DNA of 64,000 bases from Litchfieldella qijiaojingensis. Its GTDB lineage: Bacteria; Pseudomonadota; Gammaproteobacteria; Pseudomonadales; Halomonadaceae. This document shows, piece after piece, positions 40,991 to 49,843 of this stretch (position 1 is its first letter; every line of letters begins with the position of its first letter). Location of the stretch: the NCBI RefSeq assembly GCF_014651875.1, contig NZ_BMXS01000001.1, forward strand, positions 1 to 64,000. The letters run 5' to 3'. A program made the translations under genes and the position numbers. Below the pieces are notes generated by a model. The model saw only the letters and a list, made by a program, of their open reading frames with translations. It was not told where the DNA came from and ran no database searches.

Positions 40991-42004
40991 ATGACCAGTA
41001 ATATCGAAGCGCCGCTACGGCGTGCGGAACGAGAGCCGGAACGGACGGTCGTGCCACCGGTCGTTGTGGTGGAGAACCTTTCCAAGACCTACGCTTCCGG
41101 CTTCCATGCCCTCAAGAATATCGATCTGGAGATCCGTCGCGGCGAGATCTTCGCGCTGCTCGGTCCCAATGGAGCGGGCAAGACAACGCTGATCAGCATC
41201 ATCTGTGGGCTGGTCAATGCTAGTGAAGGACGCGTATTGGCCGATGGCTTCGATATCGTCAGCGACTATCGGGAAGCTCGCTCGCGTATTGGCCTGGTGC
41301 CTCAAGAGCTGACCAACGAGGCCTTCGAGACGGTATGGGCTACGGTCAGCTTCAGCCGCGGACTATTCGGCAAGCCACCTGATCCGGAGCATATCGAACG
41401 GGTGCTCAAGTCGCTGACGCTGTGGGACAAGCGCAACAACAAGCTGATCACGCTTTCGGGCGGCATGAAGCGGCGCGTGTTGATCGCCAAGGCGCTGTCT
41501 CACGAACCGAAGATCCTGTTTCTCGACGAGCCCACCGCGGGTGTAGATGTAGAGCTGCGACGCGAGATGTGGGAAGTGGTGCGCCGGCTACGTGACAGTG
41601 GAGTCACCATCATTCTCACCACCCATTACATCGAGGAGGCTGAAGAGATGGCCGACCGCATCGGGGTGATCAACCACGGTGAGATCATCCTGGTGGAGGA
41701 AAAGCGGGAGTTGATGCGCAAACTCGGCAGCAAGCAGTTGACGCTGCACCTTCGGCATCCGCTCGAGACGGTTCCGGAACGGCTTGCGGGCTATCGCCTC
41801 GAATTGGCGGCCGGCGGCAAGGAACTGATCTATCACTACGACGCCAATCTCGTCGGCGACCATGATGAGGGGGGTGACGAGGCTTCTGGCATCGCCGCCT
41901 TGCTAAGTGACCTGGATGCAGCGGGCATTCGCTTCAAGGACCTCCACACCAAACAAAGTTCGCTGGAGGAAATTTTCGTCAGTCTGGTGAGGGAGCGCCG
42001 ATGA
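40991..42004 (+). CDS. ABC exporter ATP-binding protein (DrrA/YadG type)
   Basis: 337 residues. Walker A is [15 protein letters not shown], the signature is [15 protein letters not shown], Walker B is [12 protein letters not shown], and the H-loop is [17 protein letters not shown]-terminal extension of about 85 residues follows the nucleotide-binding domain, as in DrrA-like drug and polysaccharide exporters. It partners the ABC-2 permease whose start overlaps its end by four bases. The promoter carries a SoxR box, so the exporter is probably made under attack by redox-active compounds such as phenazines or quinones. Its substrate is inferred from this only. Confidence 0.93.
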   Translation: MTSNIEAPLRRAEREPERTVVPPVVVVENLSKTYASGFHALKNIDLEIRRGEIFALLGPNGAGKTTLISIICGLVNASEGRVLADGFDIVSDYREARSRIGLVPQELTNEAFETVWATVSFSRGLFGKPPDPEHIERVLKSLTLWDKRNNKLITLSGGMKRRVLIAKALSHEPKILFLDEPTAGVDVELRREMWEVVRRLRDSGVTIILTTHYIEEAEEMADRIGVINHGEIILVEEKRELMRKLGSKQLTLHLRHPLETVPERLAGYRLELAAGGKELIYHYDANLVGDHDEGGDEASGIAALLSDLDAAGIRFKDLHTKQSSLEEIFVSLVRERR

Positions 42005-42762
42005 ATCTTTACGCCGTTCGCGCAATCTACACGTTCGAAATGGCCCGTGCCTGGCGCACCTTGTTGCAGAGCGTGGTGTCGCCGGTGATTTCCACGTCGT
42101 TGTATTTCGTCGTCTTCGGAGCAGCGATCGGCACACGCATCGCCGAGATCGAAGGCGTCAGCTACGGCGCTTTCCTGGTTCCGGGCTTGATCATGCTGAT
42201 GCTGCTGACCCAAAGCGTTTCCAACGCTTCCTTCGGCATTTTCTTCCCCAAGTTCACGGGAACCATCTATGAACTGCTGTCGGCCCCGGTATCGTATTTC
42301 GAGATCGTGGTGGGCTATGTGGGGGCGGCGGCAACCAAGTCGCTTGTGCTGGGCTTGATCATCCTGGCCACGGCCGGCTTTTTCGTGCCGCTGTCGGTGG
42401 CCCATCCCTTCTGGATGCTGCTGTTCCTGGTGCTCACCGCAGTGACCTTCAGCCTGTTGGGCTTCATCATCGGGATCTGGGCCGATGGCTTCGAGAAGCT
42501 GCAACTCGTACCGCTGCTGGTGATTACGCCGCTGACCTTCCTCGGTGGCAGCTTCTATTCCATCGACATGTTGCCGCCGTTCTGGCAGGCCGTGACTCTG
42601 TTCAACCCGGTGCTTTATCTGGTCAGCGGCTTCCGCTGGAGCTTCTACGGGATCAGCGACGTGAGCGTGGGGGCAAGCCTGTTCATGATCCTGCTGTTCC
42701 TGGGGATCTGCCTGGCGGTGGTGAGTTGGATATTCAAGACTGGCTATCGGCTTAAGCCATAG
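42001..42762 (+). CDS. ABC-2 type permease (YadH-like)
   Basis: 253 residues with six membrane helices, typical of the ABC-2 exporter permease family: [60 protein letters not shown], and the motif [17 protein letters not shown]. The ATG (42001) lies in the last codons of the ATPase gene, so the two are translationally coupled. It forms the membrane channel of the SoxR-linked exporter. REP-like palindromes follow the stop. Confidence 0.93.
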   Translation: MNLYAVRAIYTFEMARAWRTLLQSVVSPVISTSLYFVVFGAAIGTRIAEIEGVSYGAFLVPGLIMLMLLTQSVSNASFGIFFPKFTGTIYELLSAPVSYFEIVVGYVGAAATKSLVLGLIILATAGFFVPLSVAHPFWMLLFLVLTAVTFSLLGFIIGIWADGFEKLQLVPLLVITPLTFLGGSFYSIDMLPPFWQAVTLFNPVLYLVSGFRWSFYGISDVSVGASLFMILLFLGICLAVVSWIFKTGYRLKP

Positions 42763-42763
42763 A

Positions 42764-42932
42764 CCGGCCTGACGGCCGGATCGCGCAGAAAATCTGCGCT
42801 CCCACCTTAGGGTAATGCCACAAGGGTGTTAAAAGGACTGTCGTGGGAGCGCAGCTCCGCTGCGCGATGAGTTCGGTTCCACAGTGAATGCCGGCCTGAT
42901 GGCCGGATCGCGCAGAAAATCTGCGCTCCCAC
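42764..42932. repeat. REP-like palindrome triplet, locus 2
   Basis: Three units: 42764-42805 (CCGGCCTGACGGCCGGATCG... ending GCGCTCCCAC), 42843-42871 (GTGGGAGCGCAGCTCCGCTG...) and 42891-42932 (same orientation and text as the first, with CCTGATGG). The outer two are near identical and the middle one is inverted. They fill the space between the exporter permease and yejK. Confidence 0.85.
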
Positions 42933-43032
42933 CGGAAGATGATGTCACTGGGCCGCGATAAACCTCATTATCCGTTACCATGACGCCTCGCGGCCGCGTT
43001 GCCACTGTTCCTTATCGAGCCAAGAGGCGTCC

Positions 43033-44031
43033 ATGCCGATTCTGCATAGTATCGTTCACCGCATCGACAAAACTTCCGACGAACAGTCGGCCGTATTGCG
43101 GCTGGCCGAGGCCGAGCCGGCCAATTCGGAAGCCATGGGCAGCTTGCTGGCTGCCATCAATGATCGCTACAACACCAAGCCCAAGGCCTGGGGGCATTTC
43201 GCGGATACCGAGGCCGGTTCTTTTGTCGAATGGTTGACGGCCTATGTGGAGAATGCGAGTGACTTCGTGGTCTTTTCGCACCGGCTAGCGGAAGGTTTCA
43301 TAGCGCTGATCGATGATCAGTTGTCGGTGGGTGGCTATCTGCTGATTGCTCATTACCAGCAAGGCGATGTCCAGTATTTGACCATGGCGCTGTTGCACCA
43401 GCGCGAAGGGGTGGGCATCAACGAAGCGTTGGAAGCGGTTGCTGCACCGCAGCTGAATCTTGGGCAACTGACGTTGGCGGCGCGTATCAACCTGACGCAG
43501 TGGCGTGATGACTCTCCTTCCCAACAGTACCTGTCATTCATCAAGGATCGCGGTGGTAAGCAGCTTTCCGAGCGGTTCGGCGAATGGTTGGGATGTCGCG
43601 AAGGCATTGATGCCACGAGTGAAACGCGGACGTTGCTGAAGGCTTTCAGTGATTACGTCGAGAGCGAGGAACTTGCCGAAGAGCAGGCTCGCGAGAAAAC
43701 CGATGCGCTGGTCGACTACGCCAACGACCAGGCACGTCGTGGGGAGCCGATCACGTTGGATGAGTTGTCAGAACTGATCGATGAGCAGCAACCCAAGGCC
43801 TTCTACAACTATATCCGCCATCAGGATTACGGATTGTCCGCCGAGATTCCTCCGGACAAGCGGATTCTCCATCAGTTTCGGCGTTTTGCCGGTCGTGCAG
43901 GTGGTGTCTCGATCAGTTTCGACTCGCACCTGCTGGGTTCGGGAGTCGAATACGACGAGGAACGCGATCGGCTGATCATCAAGAAGGTCCCGACGCAAAT
44001 TCGCGATCAGATCAAGCGGCGTCGGGAATGA
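43033..44031 (+). CDS. yejK: Nucleoid-associated protein YejK (NdpA)
   Basis: 332 residues. The start ILHSIVHRIDKTSD, with AWGHFADTEAGSFVEWL, FSHRLAEGFIALID, YLLIAHYQQGDVQYLTMALL and YNYIRHQDYGLSAEIPPDKR, matches YejK/NdpA, an abundant nucleoid-associated protein of gammaproteobacteria near 335 residues. Its precise role is not known. CAAGAGGCG precedes the start. It is followed by an unrelated small membrane protein gene, 210 bases away. Confidence 0.93.
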   Translation: MPILHSIVHRIDKTSDEQSAVLRLAEAEPANSEAMGSLLAAINDRYNTKPKAWGHFADTEAGSFVEWLTAYVENASDFVVFSHRLAEGFIALIDDQLSVGGYLLIAHYQQGDVQYLTMALLHQREGVGINEALEAVAAPQLNLGQLTLAARINLTQWRDDSPSQQYLSFIKDRGGKQLSERFGEWLGCREGIDATSETRTLLKAFSDYVESEELAEEQAREKTDALVDYANDQARRGEPITLDELSELIDEQQPKAFYNYIRHQDYGLSAEIPPDKRILHQFRRFAGRAGGVSISFDSHLLGSGVEYDEERDRLIIKKVPTQIRDQIKRRRE

Positions 44032-44241
44032 TGAAATGGTAATCGATACTTGCTGACAGAGAGAATATCGACAACCTTGGTAAAGAGTACCTTCTTGCGC
44101 CAGTTCGAGACGACTGGCTGCTCGTCAAGCGGTTTGGGACATCGCTACGTCGCAAGGCTTGTAACGGAGAAGGGAACGTTCTGACAGTAAGGATTGGCCT
44201 TGTCACGTCGATGCCCCCGCTGCGTCATGGGAGGGCGTCAC

Positions 44242-44778
44242 ATGCAACGGTTGTATTTCCTGAGCCCTGATTTGGATACGACGGTCAACATCGCCCACGA
44301 GTTGAGCGACCTGAACCTGACGAAGGACGAAGTGCATGTCATGGGCAGGGACTGGAAACATCTCGAAGAGCGGGGCGTCAACAATGCCACCTTGCGGCAG
44401 ACATCGGATGTCGTCAATGCCGCGATGCGTGGACTCAAGTACGGTGTTCCCCTTGGCGGCGTGTTGGGGCTGCTGGTTTACGCCATCCTTGGTGAAGCCA
44501 CCGGTAGCGTGGGTGTCGTCGCACTCACCGTCGGCATGGGAGTGTTCGGTGGTTTGTTCGGCGTCTGGACGAGTACCATGATCGGGGTGTCGGTCCACGA
44601 CGTGAAGGTCGACAAGTTCGAGCGTGAGATCAACAAAGGTGCCTTCCTGATGATGGTGGATGTGCCCAACGACCGTGAGCGCGAGATCTATTCGGCTATC
44701 CATCGCCATCACCCGGAAGTGGTCATTGATAAGGTCACCCCCCAGGAGAAGAGGCATCACTGGGGGGCGGGCGCCTGA
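44242..44778 (+). CDS. Membrane protein with central transmembrane pair, unknown function
   Basis: About 178 residues. LYFLSPDLDTTVNIAHELSD followed by DEVHVMGRDW reads like the first half of a ferredoxin-like regulatory domain. Two helices (VPLGGVLGLLVYAILGEATG, VVALTVGMGVFGGLFGVWTS) form a membrane hairpin; the tail FEREINKGAFLMMVDVPNDR completes the split domain. This resembles DUF1269/'general stress protein 17M'-like proteins in build. GGGAGGGCG precedes the ATG at 44242. It is convergent with the next gene, only two bases from its end. Confidence 0.7.
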   Translation: MQRLYFLSPDLDTTVNIAHELSDLNLTKDEVHVMGRDWKHLEERGVNNATLRQTSDVVNAAMRGLKYGVPLGGVLGLLVYAILGEATGSVGVVALTVGMGVFGGLFGVWTSTMIGVSVHDVKVDKFEREINKGAFLMMVDVPNDREREIYSAIHRHHPEVVIDKVTPQEKRHHWGAGA

Positions 44779-44780
44779 CC

Positions 44781-45608
44781 TTAGCCGAAGAATGCCAAGG
44801 CACGAATCTCGATGCTCTCGCGCGGGGGAGCTGCGTCGGGAGTGTTCGGGTCGTGGAAGGCAGTATGCGGCGTAAAGCGAGCCCTGCCGTCACGGCGTGA
44901 GTCATAGCCCTTGATCAGCAATACTTCCTCGCGGCGCATGTCGGGGAAATAATACCAACGATGGTTGGGGTTATAGGCGAGATGATAGATTTCCCCGGTC
45001 CGGTTGGGATAGATCATGTCGGTGGCAAGCAGATCGCCGGCGCCGAGTGACGCGGCGTTCAACAGCGCCAGGGGAGAGCGTTTTACCGGCCCGCGAATCG
45101 GGCGCCAGAGGTTGATCTGGGCAACGGGAATATCCTTGACGGCTTCGGCTTCCGCCTCACCCAGTACGTCACGGATGCGTTGTGGCCCGGAGCGCTCGGT
45201 ATAGTCGTTATGCACGCGACTGGCGGGACCGCGGATACTGCGCTCAGGGGCGTCGGTGCGCCGTGTGTGATCGAAGATGACCACGCGTTGGGCACCGGTC
45301 GCTTCCTTGATCAGCGCCTCGACTTCGGGATAGTAGTCGCGCTTGACCGCTTTGTCGTCGTGGAGATCGGCAACCGCCGTATCCCGTTTGTGAAGTTCGA
45401 AACCTTGTTTGTCCAGCGACAGGTTCGCTGCCAGGGGGCGGCCATCGTGTATCGTGACCTCGCGCTCCTCCAGCTTGGCAAAGTAGTGCGGTTCACTGGC
45501 ACCGGTCAGTGCCTCGGTGTGTATATAGGGCTTGATGTCATCCTTGATCATGAAGATGAGCGTCGCGGTTACGGTGTCCGGGGACTCATGCGTCCGGTTC
45601 GTGTTCAT
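44781..45608 (-). CDS. CmcJ/NvfI-family oxidoreductase
   Basis: 275 residues. VIFDHTRRTDAPERSIRGPA and then RVHNDYTERSGPQRIRDVLG give an H-x-D facial-triad block. IPVAQINLWRPIRGPVKRSP and PHTAFHDPNTP near the end supply the distal His and a conserved finish. This is the CmcJ/NvfI/AsaB group, a branch of the Fe(II)/2-oxoglutarate-type fold, found mostly in natural-product clusters (cephamycin CmcJ, fungal AsaB and NvfI). Here no biosynthetic genes flank it. The substrate is unknown. It is divergent from the TerB-like gene. Confidence 0.85.
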   Translation of the reverse strand: MNTNRTHESPDTVTATLIFMIKDDIKPYIHTEALTGASEPHYFAKLEEREVTIHDGRPLAANLSLDKQGFELHKRDTAVADLHDDKAVKRDYYPEVEALIKEATGAQRVVIFDHTRRTDAPERSIRGPASRVHNDYTERSGPQRIRDVLGEAEAEAVKDIPVAQINLWRPIRGPVKRSPLALLNAASLGAGDLLATDMIYPNRTGEIYHLAYNPNHRWYYFPDMRREEVLLIKGYDSRRDGRARFTPHTAFHDPNTPDAAPPRESIEIRALAFFG

Positions 45609-45808
45609 GCATCGCCTCCAGATACGGTTGACGGGAACGTCGTCAATGCCTCTTGCTTCTATGGTATATGGGCAGTGCGCGTTACTTGCAAATCAGGAAC
45701 TGGCTGGCTTGTAGTAACGTCCTCGAGACGTGTTGTATCCCGTGCCAGTGAACCGTCATGCGGGGAGCAGTGTCGGATGCGGGTGAATGTATAAGGAGAT
45801 CACGGTCG

Positions 45809-46294
45809 ATGCTCGATGCCATACAACGGTTTTTCAGTCAGACACTGGCCAATCCCGACGCCAGTGCGGACCGCACGCTGACGCTGGAGCTAGCCACTGC
45901 CGCACTGCTGTGTGAGGTGGTGCGTGCCGACTATCGGACCGGCGAGGACGAACTGGCGACACTCAGGGAAATGCTGTCGCGTCGCTACCAACTGAGCGGC
46001 AAGGCCGTGCAGGAGTTGATGGATCTGGCGAGCCAGGAGGTCGAGGAGGCGGTCGATCACTACCAGTTCGTCAGCTTGATCAAGGCCCATTACGGTTATG
46101 ACGAGCGGGCGGAACTGGTGCGCCTGATGTGGTCCCTGGCTTATGCCGATGGCGAGCTCGATCCGCTCGAGGAACATCGCATCCGGCGGCTGGCCGAGTT
46201 GTTGTACGTCAGTCACCAGGATTTCATTCGTGCCAAACTGGATGTCCAGTCGCAGTCGAGGAATGATGGGTGTGAGCGAGGACCATCAACCTGA
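45809..46294 (+). CDS. TerB-like tellurite-resistance domain protein
   Basis: About 161 residues, all helical. LTLELATAALLCEVVRADYR and ELATLREMLSRRYQLSGKAV form the first half; LVRLMWSLAYADGELDPLEE then HRIRRLAELLYVSHQDF form the second, with the acidic D-x-x-x-x-E-E metal-binding stretches of TerB. In tellurite-resistance operons TerB is a calcium-binding cytosolic protein; stand-alone members have no defined role. AAGGAG precedes the ATG at 45809. Its last 29 bases overlap the next gene (46266), so the two are probably translated together. Confidence 0.82.
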   Translation: MLDAIQRFFSQTLANPDASADRTLTLELATAALLCEVVRADYRTGEDELATLREMLSRRYQLSGKAVQELMDLASQEVEEAVDHYQFVSLIKAHYGYDERAELVRLMWSLAYADGELDPLEEHRIRRLAELLYVSHQDFIRAKLDVQSQSRNDGCERGPST

Positions 46295-46865
46295 TAGCCT
46301 GGGCCAGCTCATCGAGTGCCTGCGGCAGATCGAGCATGATGGGGACCGTGTCTCGTTGGGCGATCTTTTCGATGCCGTGGGGCGGCGTTCGTTCGGCCCG
46401 CTCTTGTTGTTAGCCGGATTGGTGACACTGGCGCCGGTCATTGGCGACATTCCCGGCATTCCAACTTTGATGGCCAGCATGGTATTGCTGGTTGCCGTGC
46501 AATTGCTGTTGCGTCGAGAGCACTTCTGGCTGCCCAACTGGCTGCTCGAGCGTTCGGTATCACGCCAGTCGCTGGACAAGGCCATCGACTGGTTACGCAA
46601 GCCTGCACACCATATCGATCGCCTGCTGCAAGCCAGACTCTCCCTGTTCATGGGCGAGGTCGGCGTATCGGTTATCGCTGTTTCGTGTGCCTTGATTGCC
46701 TTGGCCATGCCGCCCATGGAGTTGGTGCCGTTTACGGCCAATGGTGCGGGCCTGGCACTGACGGGCTTCGGTCTGGCACTGATCGCCAAGGATGGCTTGA
46801 TGGCCCTGCTGGCTTTGGTGGTGACGTATGCGACTGTCACCGTGGTAGCGTTCAATCTGTTCTGA
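46266..46865 (+). CDS. ExoD-family membrane protein
   Basis: About 199 residues. SLGQLIECLRQIEHDGDRVS, LGDLFDAVGRRSFGPLLLLA, APVIGDIPGIPTLMASMVLL and MPPMELVPFTANGAGLALTG are the conserved blocks of ExoD, with five to six helices. ExoD was named for a role in exopolysaccharide synthesis in rhizobia, but its biochemical function is unknown. GAGGA before the second of two adjacent ATGs supports a start at 46266. It overlaps the end of the TerB-like gene and precedes a small LapA gene by 48 bases. Confidence 0.85.
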   Translation: MGVSEDHQPDSLGQLIECLRQIEHDGDRVSLGDLFDAVGRRSFGPLLLLAGLVTLAPVIGDIPGIPTLMASMVLLVAVQLLLRREHFWLPNWLLERSVSRQSLDKAIDWLRKPAHHIDRLLQARLSLFMGEVGVSVIAVSCALIALAMPPMELVPFTANGAGLALTGFGLALIAKDGLMALLALVVTYATVTVVAFNLF

Positions 46866-46913
46866 CCAGCCCTGACCGCCTCTTGGGACTCGATGGGGAA
46901 AGGAGAGCAAGCG

Positions 46914-47123
46914 ATGGACAAGGTCTATCTGGGACTTAAGATCGTTATCGCCCTTGTCGTGGCGATTCTGTTCGTACAGAACATCCGTGTCGTGGAAGTC
47001 AACTTTCTGGTCTGGAGCTTGTCGCTGCCATTGGCGCTATTGCTGATAGTGATCTACGTGCTTGGCATGGTCAGCGGAAGGGGGGTGATGGCGCTTTGGC
47101 AACTCCTTAGTCGACGTGGGTAA
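46914..47123 (+). CDS. LapA-domain small membrane protein
   Basis: 69 residues with two membrane helices (KIVIALVVAILFVQNI and LPLALLLIVIYVLGMVSGRG), connected by RVVEVNFLVWSL, the form of the LapA/YciS domain (DUF1049) family. In E. coli the related LapA works with LapB in lipopolysaccharide assembly; here no lapB is next to it, so the link is by family only. AAGGAGAG lies before the ATG at 46914. Its last 17 bases overlap the end of the convergent BrkB gene. Confidence 0.85.
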   Translation: MDKVYLGLKIVIALVVAILFVQNIRVVEVNFLVWSLSLPLALLLIVIYVLGMVSGRGVMALWQLLSRRG

Positions 47124-48021
47124 CCGGCTGGCGTCGTGGGTCGATGTACCAGGGCAAACCGGCTCGGGCGTTGCGTTCCAGTTCGGCGATCACCTGGCCG
47201 CCCAGCAACAGGATGATGGCGCCGGTTTCCAGACTCAACAGCACGATGATGATGGTCGCCAACGAGCCGTAGACGGCGTTGACGAAGGAAACATGGGCGA
47301 AATAGACCACCAGCAATAGCCGTACTACCTCCCACATGAGAGCTGCCACGAAGCCTCCCACCAGCGCGCGCCACAACGAGATCTTCACGACTGGCAACAC
47401 CTTGTAGACGGCACTGAACAGCACGAACATGCCAATGAAACTCATCAGGTTGAGAAGCGCCGTCGAGGCGCCGGCGAAGGGCAGGCTGCGTCCAGTGATC
47501 GTGATGACCAACTCATTGGCGGCGCCGGCCAGCGACACCAGCAGCGTCAGCGTCAGTAGCCCCGTTGCCAGTACCAGCATGAAGAGATAGGGCAGCAGCG
47601 CCGACACCCAGATACTACGCCTGGCCGGGTCGTCGGGTTGATGGAAGATGATCGCCATGGCGTCTTCGAGCATGCGAAAGGCGAACGAGCTGAATACCAG
47701 CAGCACGAGGGTGCCGACCAAACCGATCACATCGCGGGTTTCCAGCACGGTGCGAACCGCGTCGAGCAACAGGTCAGCGTGCGCCGGTGCCAGGTGCCGT
47801 GCCTGAATTGCCATTACCGAGAGCAACTGGTGTTCGTCGACCACGTGGGTCAGGAGCACACAGGTGAGGGCGAAGAGCGGCACGATCGACAGCAGGATGT
47901 TGTAGCCTAGCCCGCCTGCCAGCAGGATGCCGCGATTGCGCAGGAAAGCCGCCAGCACGCGGAAGGTGAAATGCAGAGTGCGCCCCGTCAGCGTGGTGGG
48001 TGGCTGGTAGTGCTTGTTCAT
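47107..48021 (-). CDS. YihY/BrkB-family membrane protein
   Basis: 304 residues with six helices. GGLGYNILLSIVPLFALTCV, LVGTLVLLVFSSFAFRMLED, AVYKVLPVVKISLWRALVGG and WEVVRLLLVVYFAHVSFVNAV YGSLA are the conserved YihY/BrkB blocks; the last is the YGSLA motif. The family was once labelled ribonuclease BN by mistake and its function remains unknown; members are inner-membrane proteins. It converges on and slightly overlaps lapA. It is divergent from a DCC1-like gene. Confidence 0.9.
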   Translation of the reverse strand: MNKHYQPPTTLTGRTLHFTFRVLAAFLRNRGILLAGGLGYNILLSIVPLFALTCVLLTHVVDEHQLLSVMAIQARHLAPAHADLLLDAVRTVLETRDVIGLVGTLVLLVFSSFAFRMLEDAMAIIFHQPDDPARRSIWVSALLPYLFMLVLATGLLTLTLLVSLAGAANELVITITGRSLPFAGASTALLNLMSFIGMFVLFSAVYKVLPVVKISLWRALVGGFVAALMWEVVRLLLVVYFAHVSFVNAVYGSLATIIIVLLSLETGAIILLLGGQVIAELERNARAGLPWYIDPRRQPVTHVD

Positions 48022-48147
48022 GGACGTTTCTCGTCTGTCTTCCTAATAGCCTTTTCCTCCAAGCGTGGCATTCTTGACGATGATAAGCCCGCGGCATGAT
48101 GCGATACCATGTCGGCTCAAATGCATCTCTCAGGGAGTTCTTGGCCG

Positions 48148-48555
48148 ATGTCCAGACAAGAGATCATGCTGATCTACGATAAGCAGTGTCCGTTCTGTGA
48201 TCATTATTGTCGATTGGTGCGCCTGCGAGAGTCCGTGGGCTCGCTCATCTTGGTCGACGCTCGCGAAGACACCGAGGTGATGGACGAGATTACCGAAGCC
48301 GGGCTCGATATCGACCAGGGGATGGTGTTGAAGATGGATGGTCGGCTTTACTACGGCGACGATGCCATTCATGTCCTGGCACTGTTGAGTAGTCGTTCCA
48401 GTGTTTTCAATCGCCTGAATTTCTGGGCCTTCCGCTCGGCAAAACGTGCGCGGTTGTTGTATCCGATGCTGCGCGGCTGTCGTAATTTTCTGCTAAAGCT
48501 ATTAGGCAAGACTAAAATCAACAACCTTTCACGGCCGGACAACACGCACTTCTGA
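48148..48555 (+). CDS. DCC1-like thiol-disulfide oxidoreductase family protein (DUF393)
   Basis: About 135 residues. LIYDKQCPFCDHYCRLVRLR carries the D-x-x-C-P-x-C motif of the DCC (DUF393) family, whose redox pair of cysteines is thioredoxin-like in arrangement. GMVLKMDGRLYYGDDAIHVL is the second conserved block. Substrates are unknown. Upstream ATGs at 48109 and 48121 are in frame; 48148 was preferred because the family starts close to the motif, though no ribosome site is strong. It is divergent from the BrkB gene. Confidence 0.85.
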   Translation: MSRQEIMLIYDKQCPFCDHYCRLVRLRESVGSLILVDAREDTEVMDEITEAGLDIDQGMVLKMDGRLYYGDDAIHVLALLSSRSSVFNRLNFWAFRSAKRARLLYPMLRGCRNFLLKLLGKTKINNLSRPDNTHF

Positions 48556-48597
48556 ATGGCGCAGACGGTGACGTGGGGGATCATGGACGGGGAGCTT

Positions 48598-49161
48598 ATG
48601 CCACACAGTCGAAAGCAGGATCCTTCCGATCCGCTATCACGGAAGCAAACAAGACTGGAGGAAGGCTTCGAGCGATTTCTTTGGTACTCGCGGTTCATGG
48701 TGCTGTTGGCGGTGGTACCGAGTCTGTTGGGGGCATTGGCGCTGTTCATCATCGCCACCCTCGACATTCTCGAGGTGGTGATCGATGCGTGGGTGTATTA
48801 CGTGGCGGGAGGCAGCGAGGACATCCACGATACCGTGGTCACAGACGTCATCGTCGCGGTGGACATGTACCTGATCGCCATCGTGTTGATGATTTTCGGC
48901 ACGGGCGTCTACAAGTTGTTCGTGTCGCGTCTCGAGCTGGCCGAACAGCGCGATTCCCCGCATCCCTTCAATGTCCAGTCACTCGACCAGCTCAAGGACA
49001 AGATCGCCCGGGTGGTGATTCTGGCCGTGATCATCGAGTTCTTCCGCGCGGTGGTGGGGATCAGTTTCGCCAACCCTTTGGATGCCATCTACCTGGCCCT
49101 TTCCGTACTGGCCCTGGCTGCAGCGCTTTATCTGATGAGTCTGGCCCATCGGGGCGAATGA
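48598..49161 (+). CDS. YqhA-family (UPF0114) membrane protein
   Basis: About 187 residues with four helices. FERFLWYSRFMVLLAVVPSL, TDVIVAVDMYLIAIVLMIFG, GTGVYKLFVSRLEL and LKDKIARVVILAVIIEFFRA are the UPF0114 blocks. The function is unknown; E. coli YqhA is an inner-membrane protein. GGGGAG before the ATG at 48598 makes it the most probable start, although the frame is open from 48556 right after the preceding gene. It may share a transcript with the DCC1-like gene. Confidence 0.88.
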   Translation: MPHSRKQDPSDPLSRKQTRLEEGFERFLWYSRFMVLLAVVPSLLGALALFIIATLDILEVVIDAWVYYVAGGSEDIHDTVVTDVIVAVDMYLIAIVLMIFGTGVYKLFVSRLELAEQRDSPHPFNVQSLDQLKDKIARVVILAVIIEFFRAVVGISFANPLDAIYLALSVLALAAALYLMSLAHRGE

Positions 49162-49204
49162 TCCCGTTGACTGTTGAGCTTGCTGCTGGTCGAAGGAGTT
49201 GGAT

Positions 49205-49843
49205 GTGCACAGGATTCCTGGCACCGCTTGGTACGGTGTCGTTTTCATGCTGGCTTTTCTGCTGCTCACCGGTTGTGCCGGGCGAGTGACGCCTCCGGTT
49301 GTGTTGCATGAGCCGGTCGATGTCTACCTGGTCGATCATGGGCGCCATTCCAGCCTGGTTCTGCCACGTGGGCAGGGGCTGGTGCGTTATGCCTACGGGG
49401 AATGGGGCTGGTACGTGATGGGGCGACGCGGCACTCTGGCAGGGATGTCAGCGATGTTGTGGCCGACCCGTGGGGCGCTGGGACGGCGCATCTTTCCCGA
49501 TCTCGCGATATCTCCTTTCCCCACTTGGGTCGCCCCGGAAGGCGTCGAAGAGGTGTTTTCCTTGCAGGCGGAAGCGGCGCGAGTGGAGCAGCTTCAGCGC
49601 GAACTGGACCGCGCGTTCGACGCTGGTAGCGATCAAGTGCACTACCACGAAGGCTATGACCTGGAGTTCGTACCTTATCACCGCCCCTACTGGCTGGGAC
49701 ATCAGTCGAACCTGGTCACTGCCCAGTGGCTCGAAAGTTTGGGATTCGAGGTCGCGGGCATCCCCTGGCTATCGAACTGGCATATCGAGACGCCGACGGA
49801 AGATCCCGAGCCCGTAGGCACGTCCCTCAGCCGTCCACGATGA
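49205..49843 (+). CDS. DUF2459 lipoprotein
   Basis: About 212 residues. A hydrophobic signal segment ends in the lipobox LLTGC (VVFMLAFLLLTGCAGRV), so it is lipid-anchored. VDVYLVDHGRHSSLVLPR opens the DUF2459 domain (also called TIGR02117); GEWGWYVMGRRGTLAGMSAM LWPTRG and YWLGHQSNLVTAQWLESLGF continue it. The His in GRHSS and a later Asn/His give it a hydrolase-like look, but no activity is known. AAGGAG lies six bases before a GTG at 49205, which is taken as the start over a TTG at 49199. Its end overlaps the next, convergent gene by 17 bases. Confidence 0.8.
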   Translation: MHRIPGTAWYGVVFMLAFLLLTGCAGRVTPPVVLHEPVDVYLVDHGRHSSLVLPRGQGLVRYAYGEWGWYVMGRRGTLAGMSAMLWPTRGALGRRIFPDLAISPFPTWVAPEGVEEVFSLQAEAARVEQLQRELDRAFDAGSDQVHYHEGYDLEFVPYHRPYWLGHQSNLVTAQWLESLGFEVAGIPWLSNWHIETPTEDPEPVGTSLSRPR

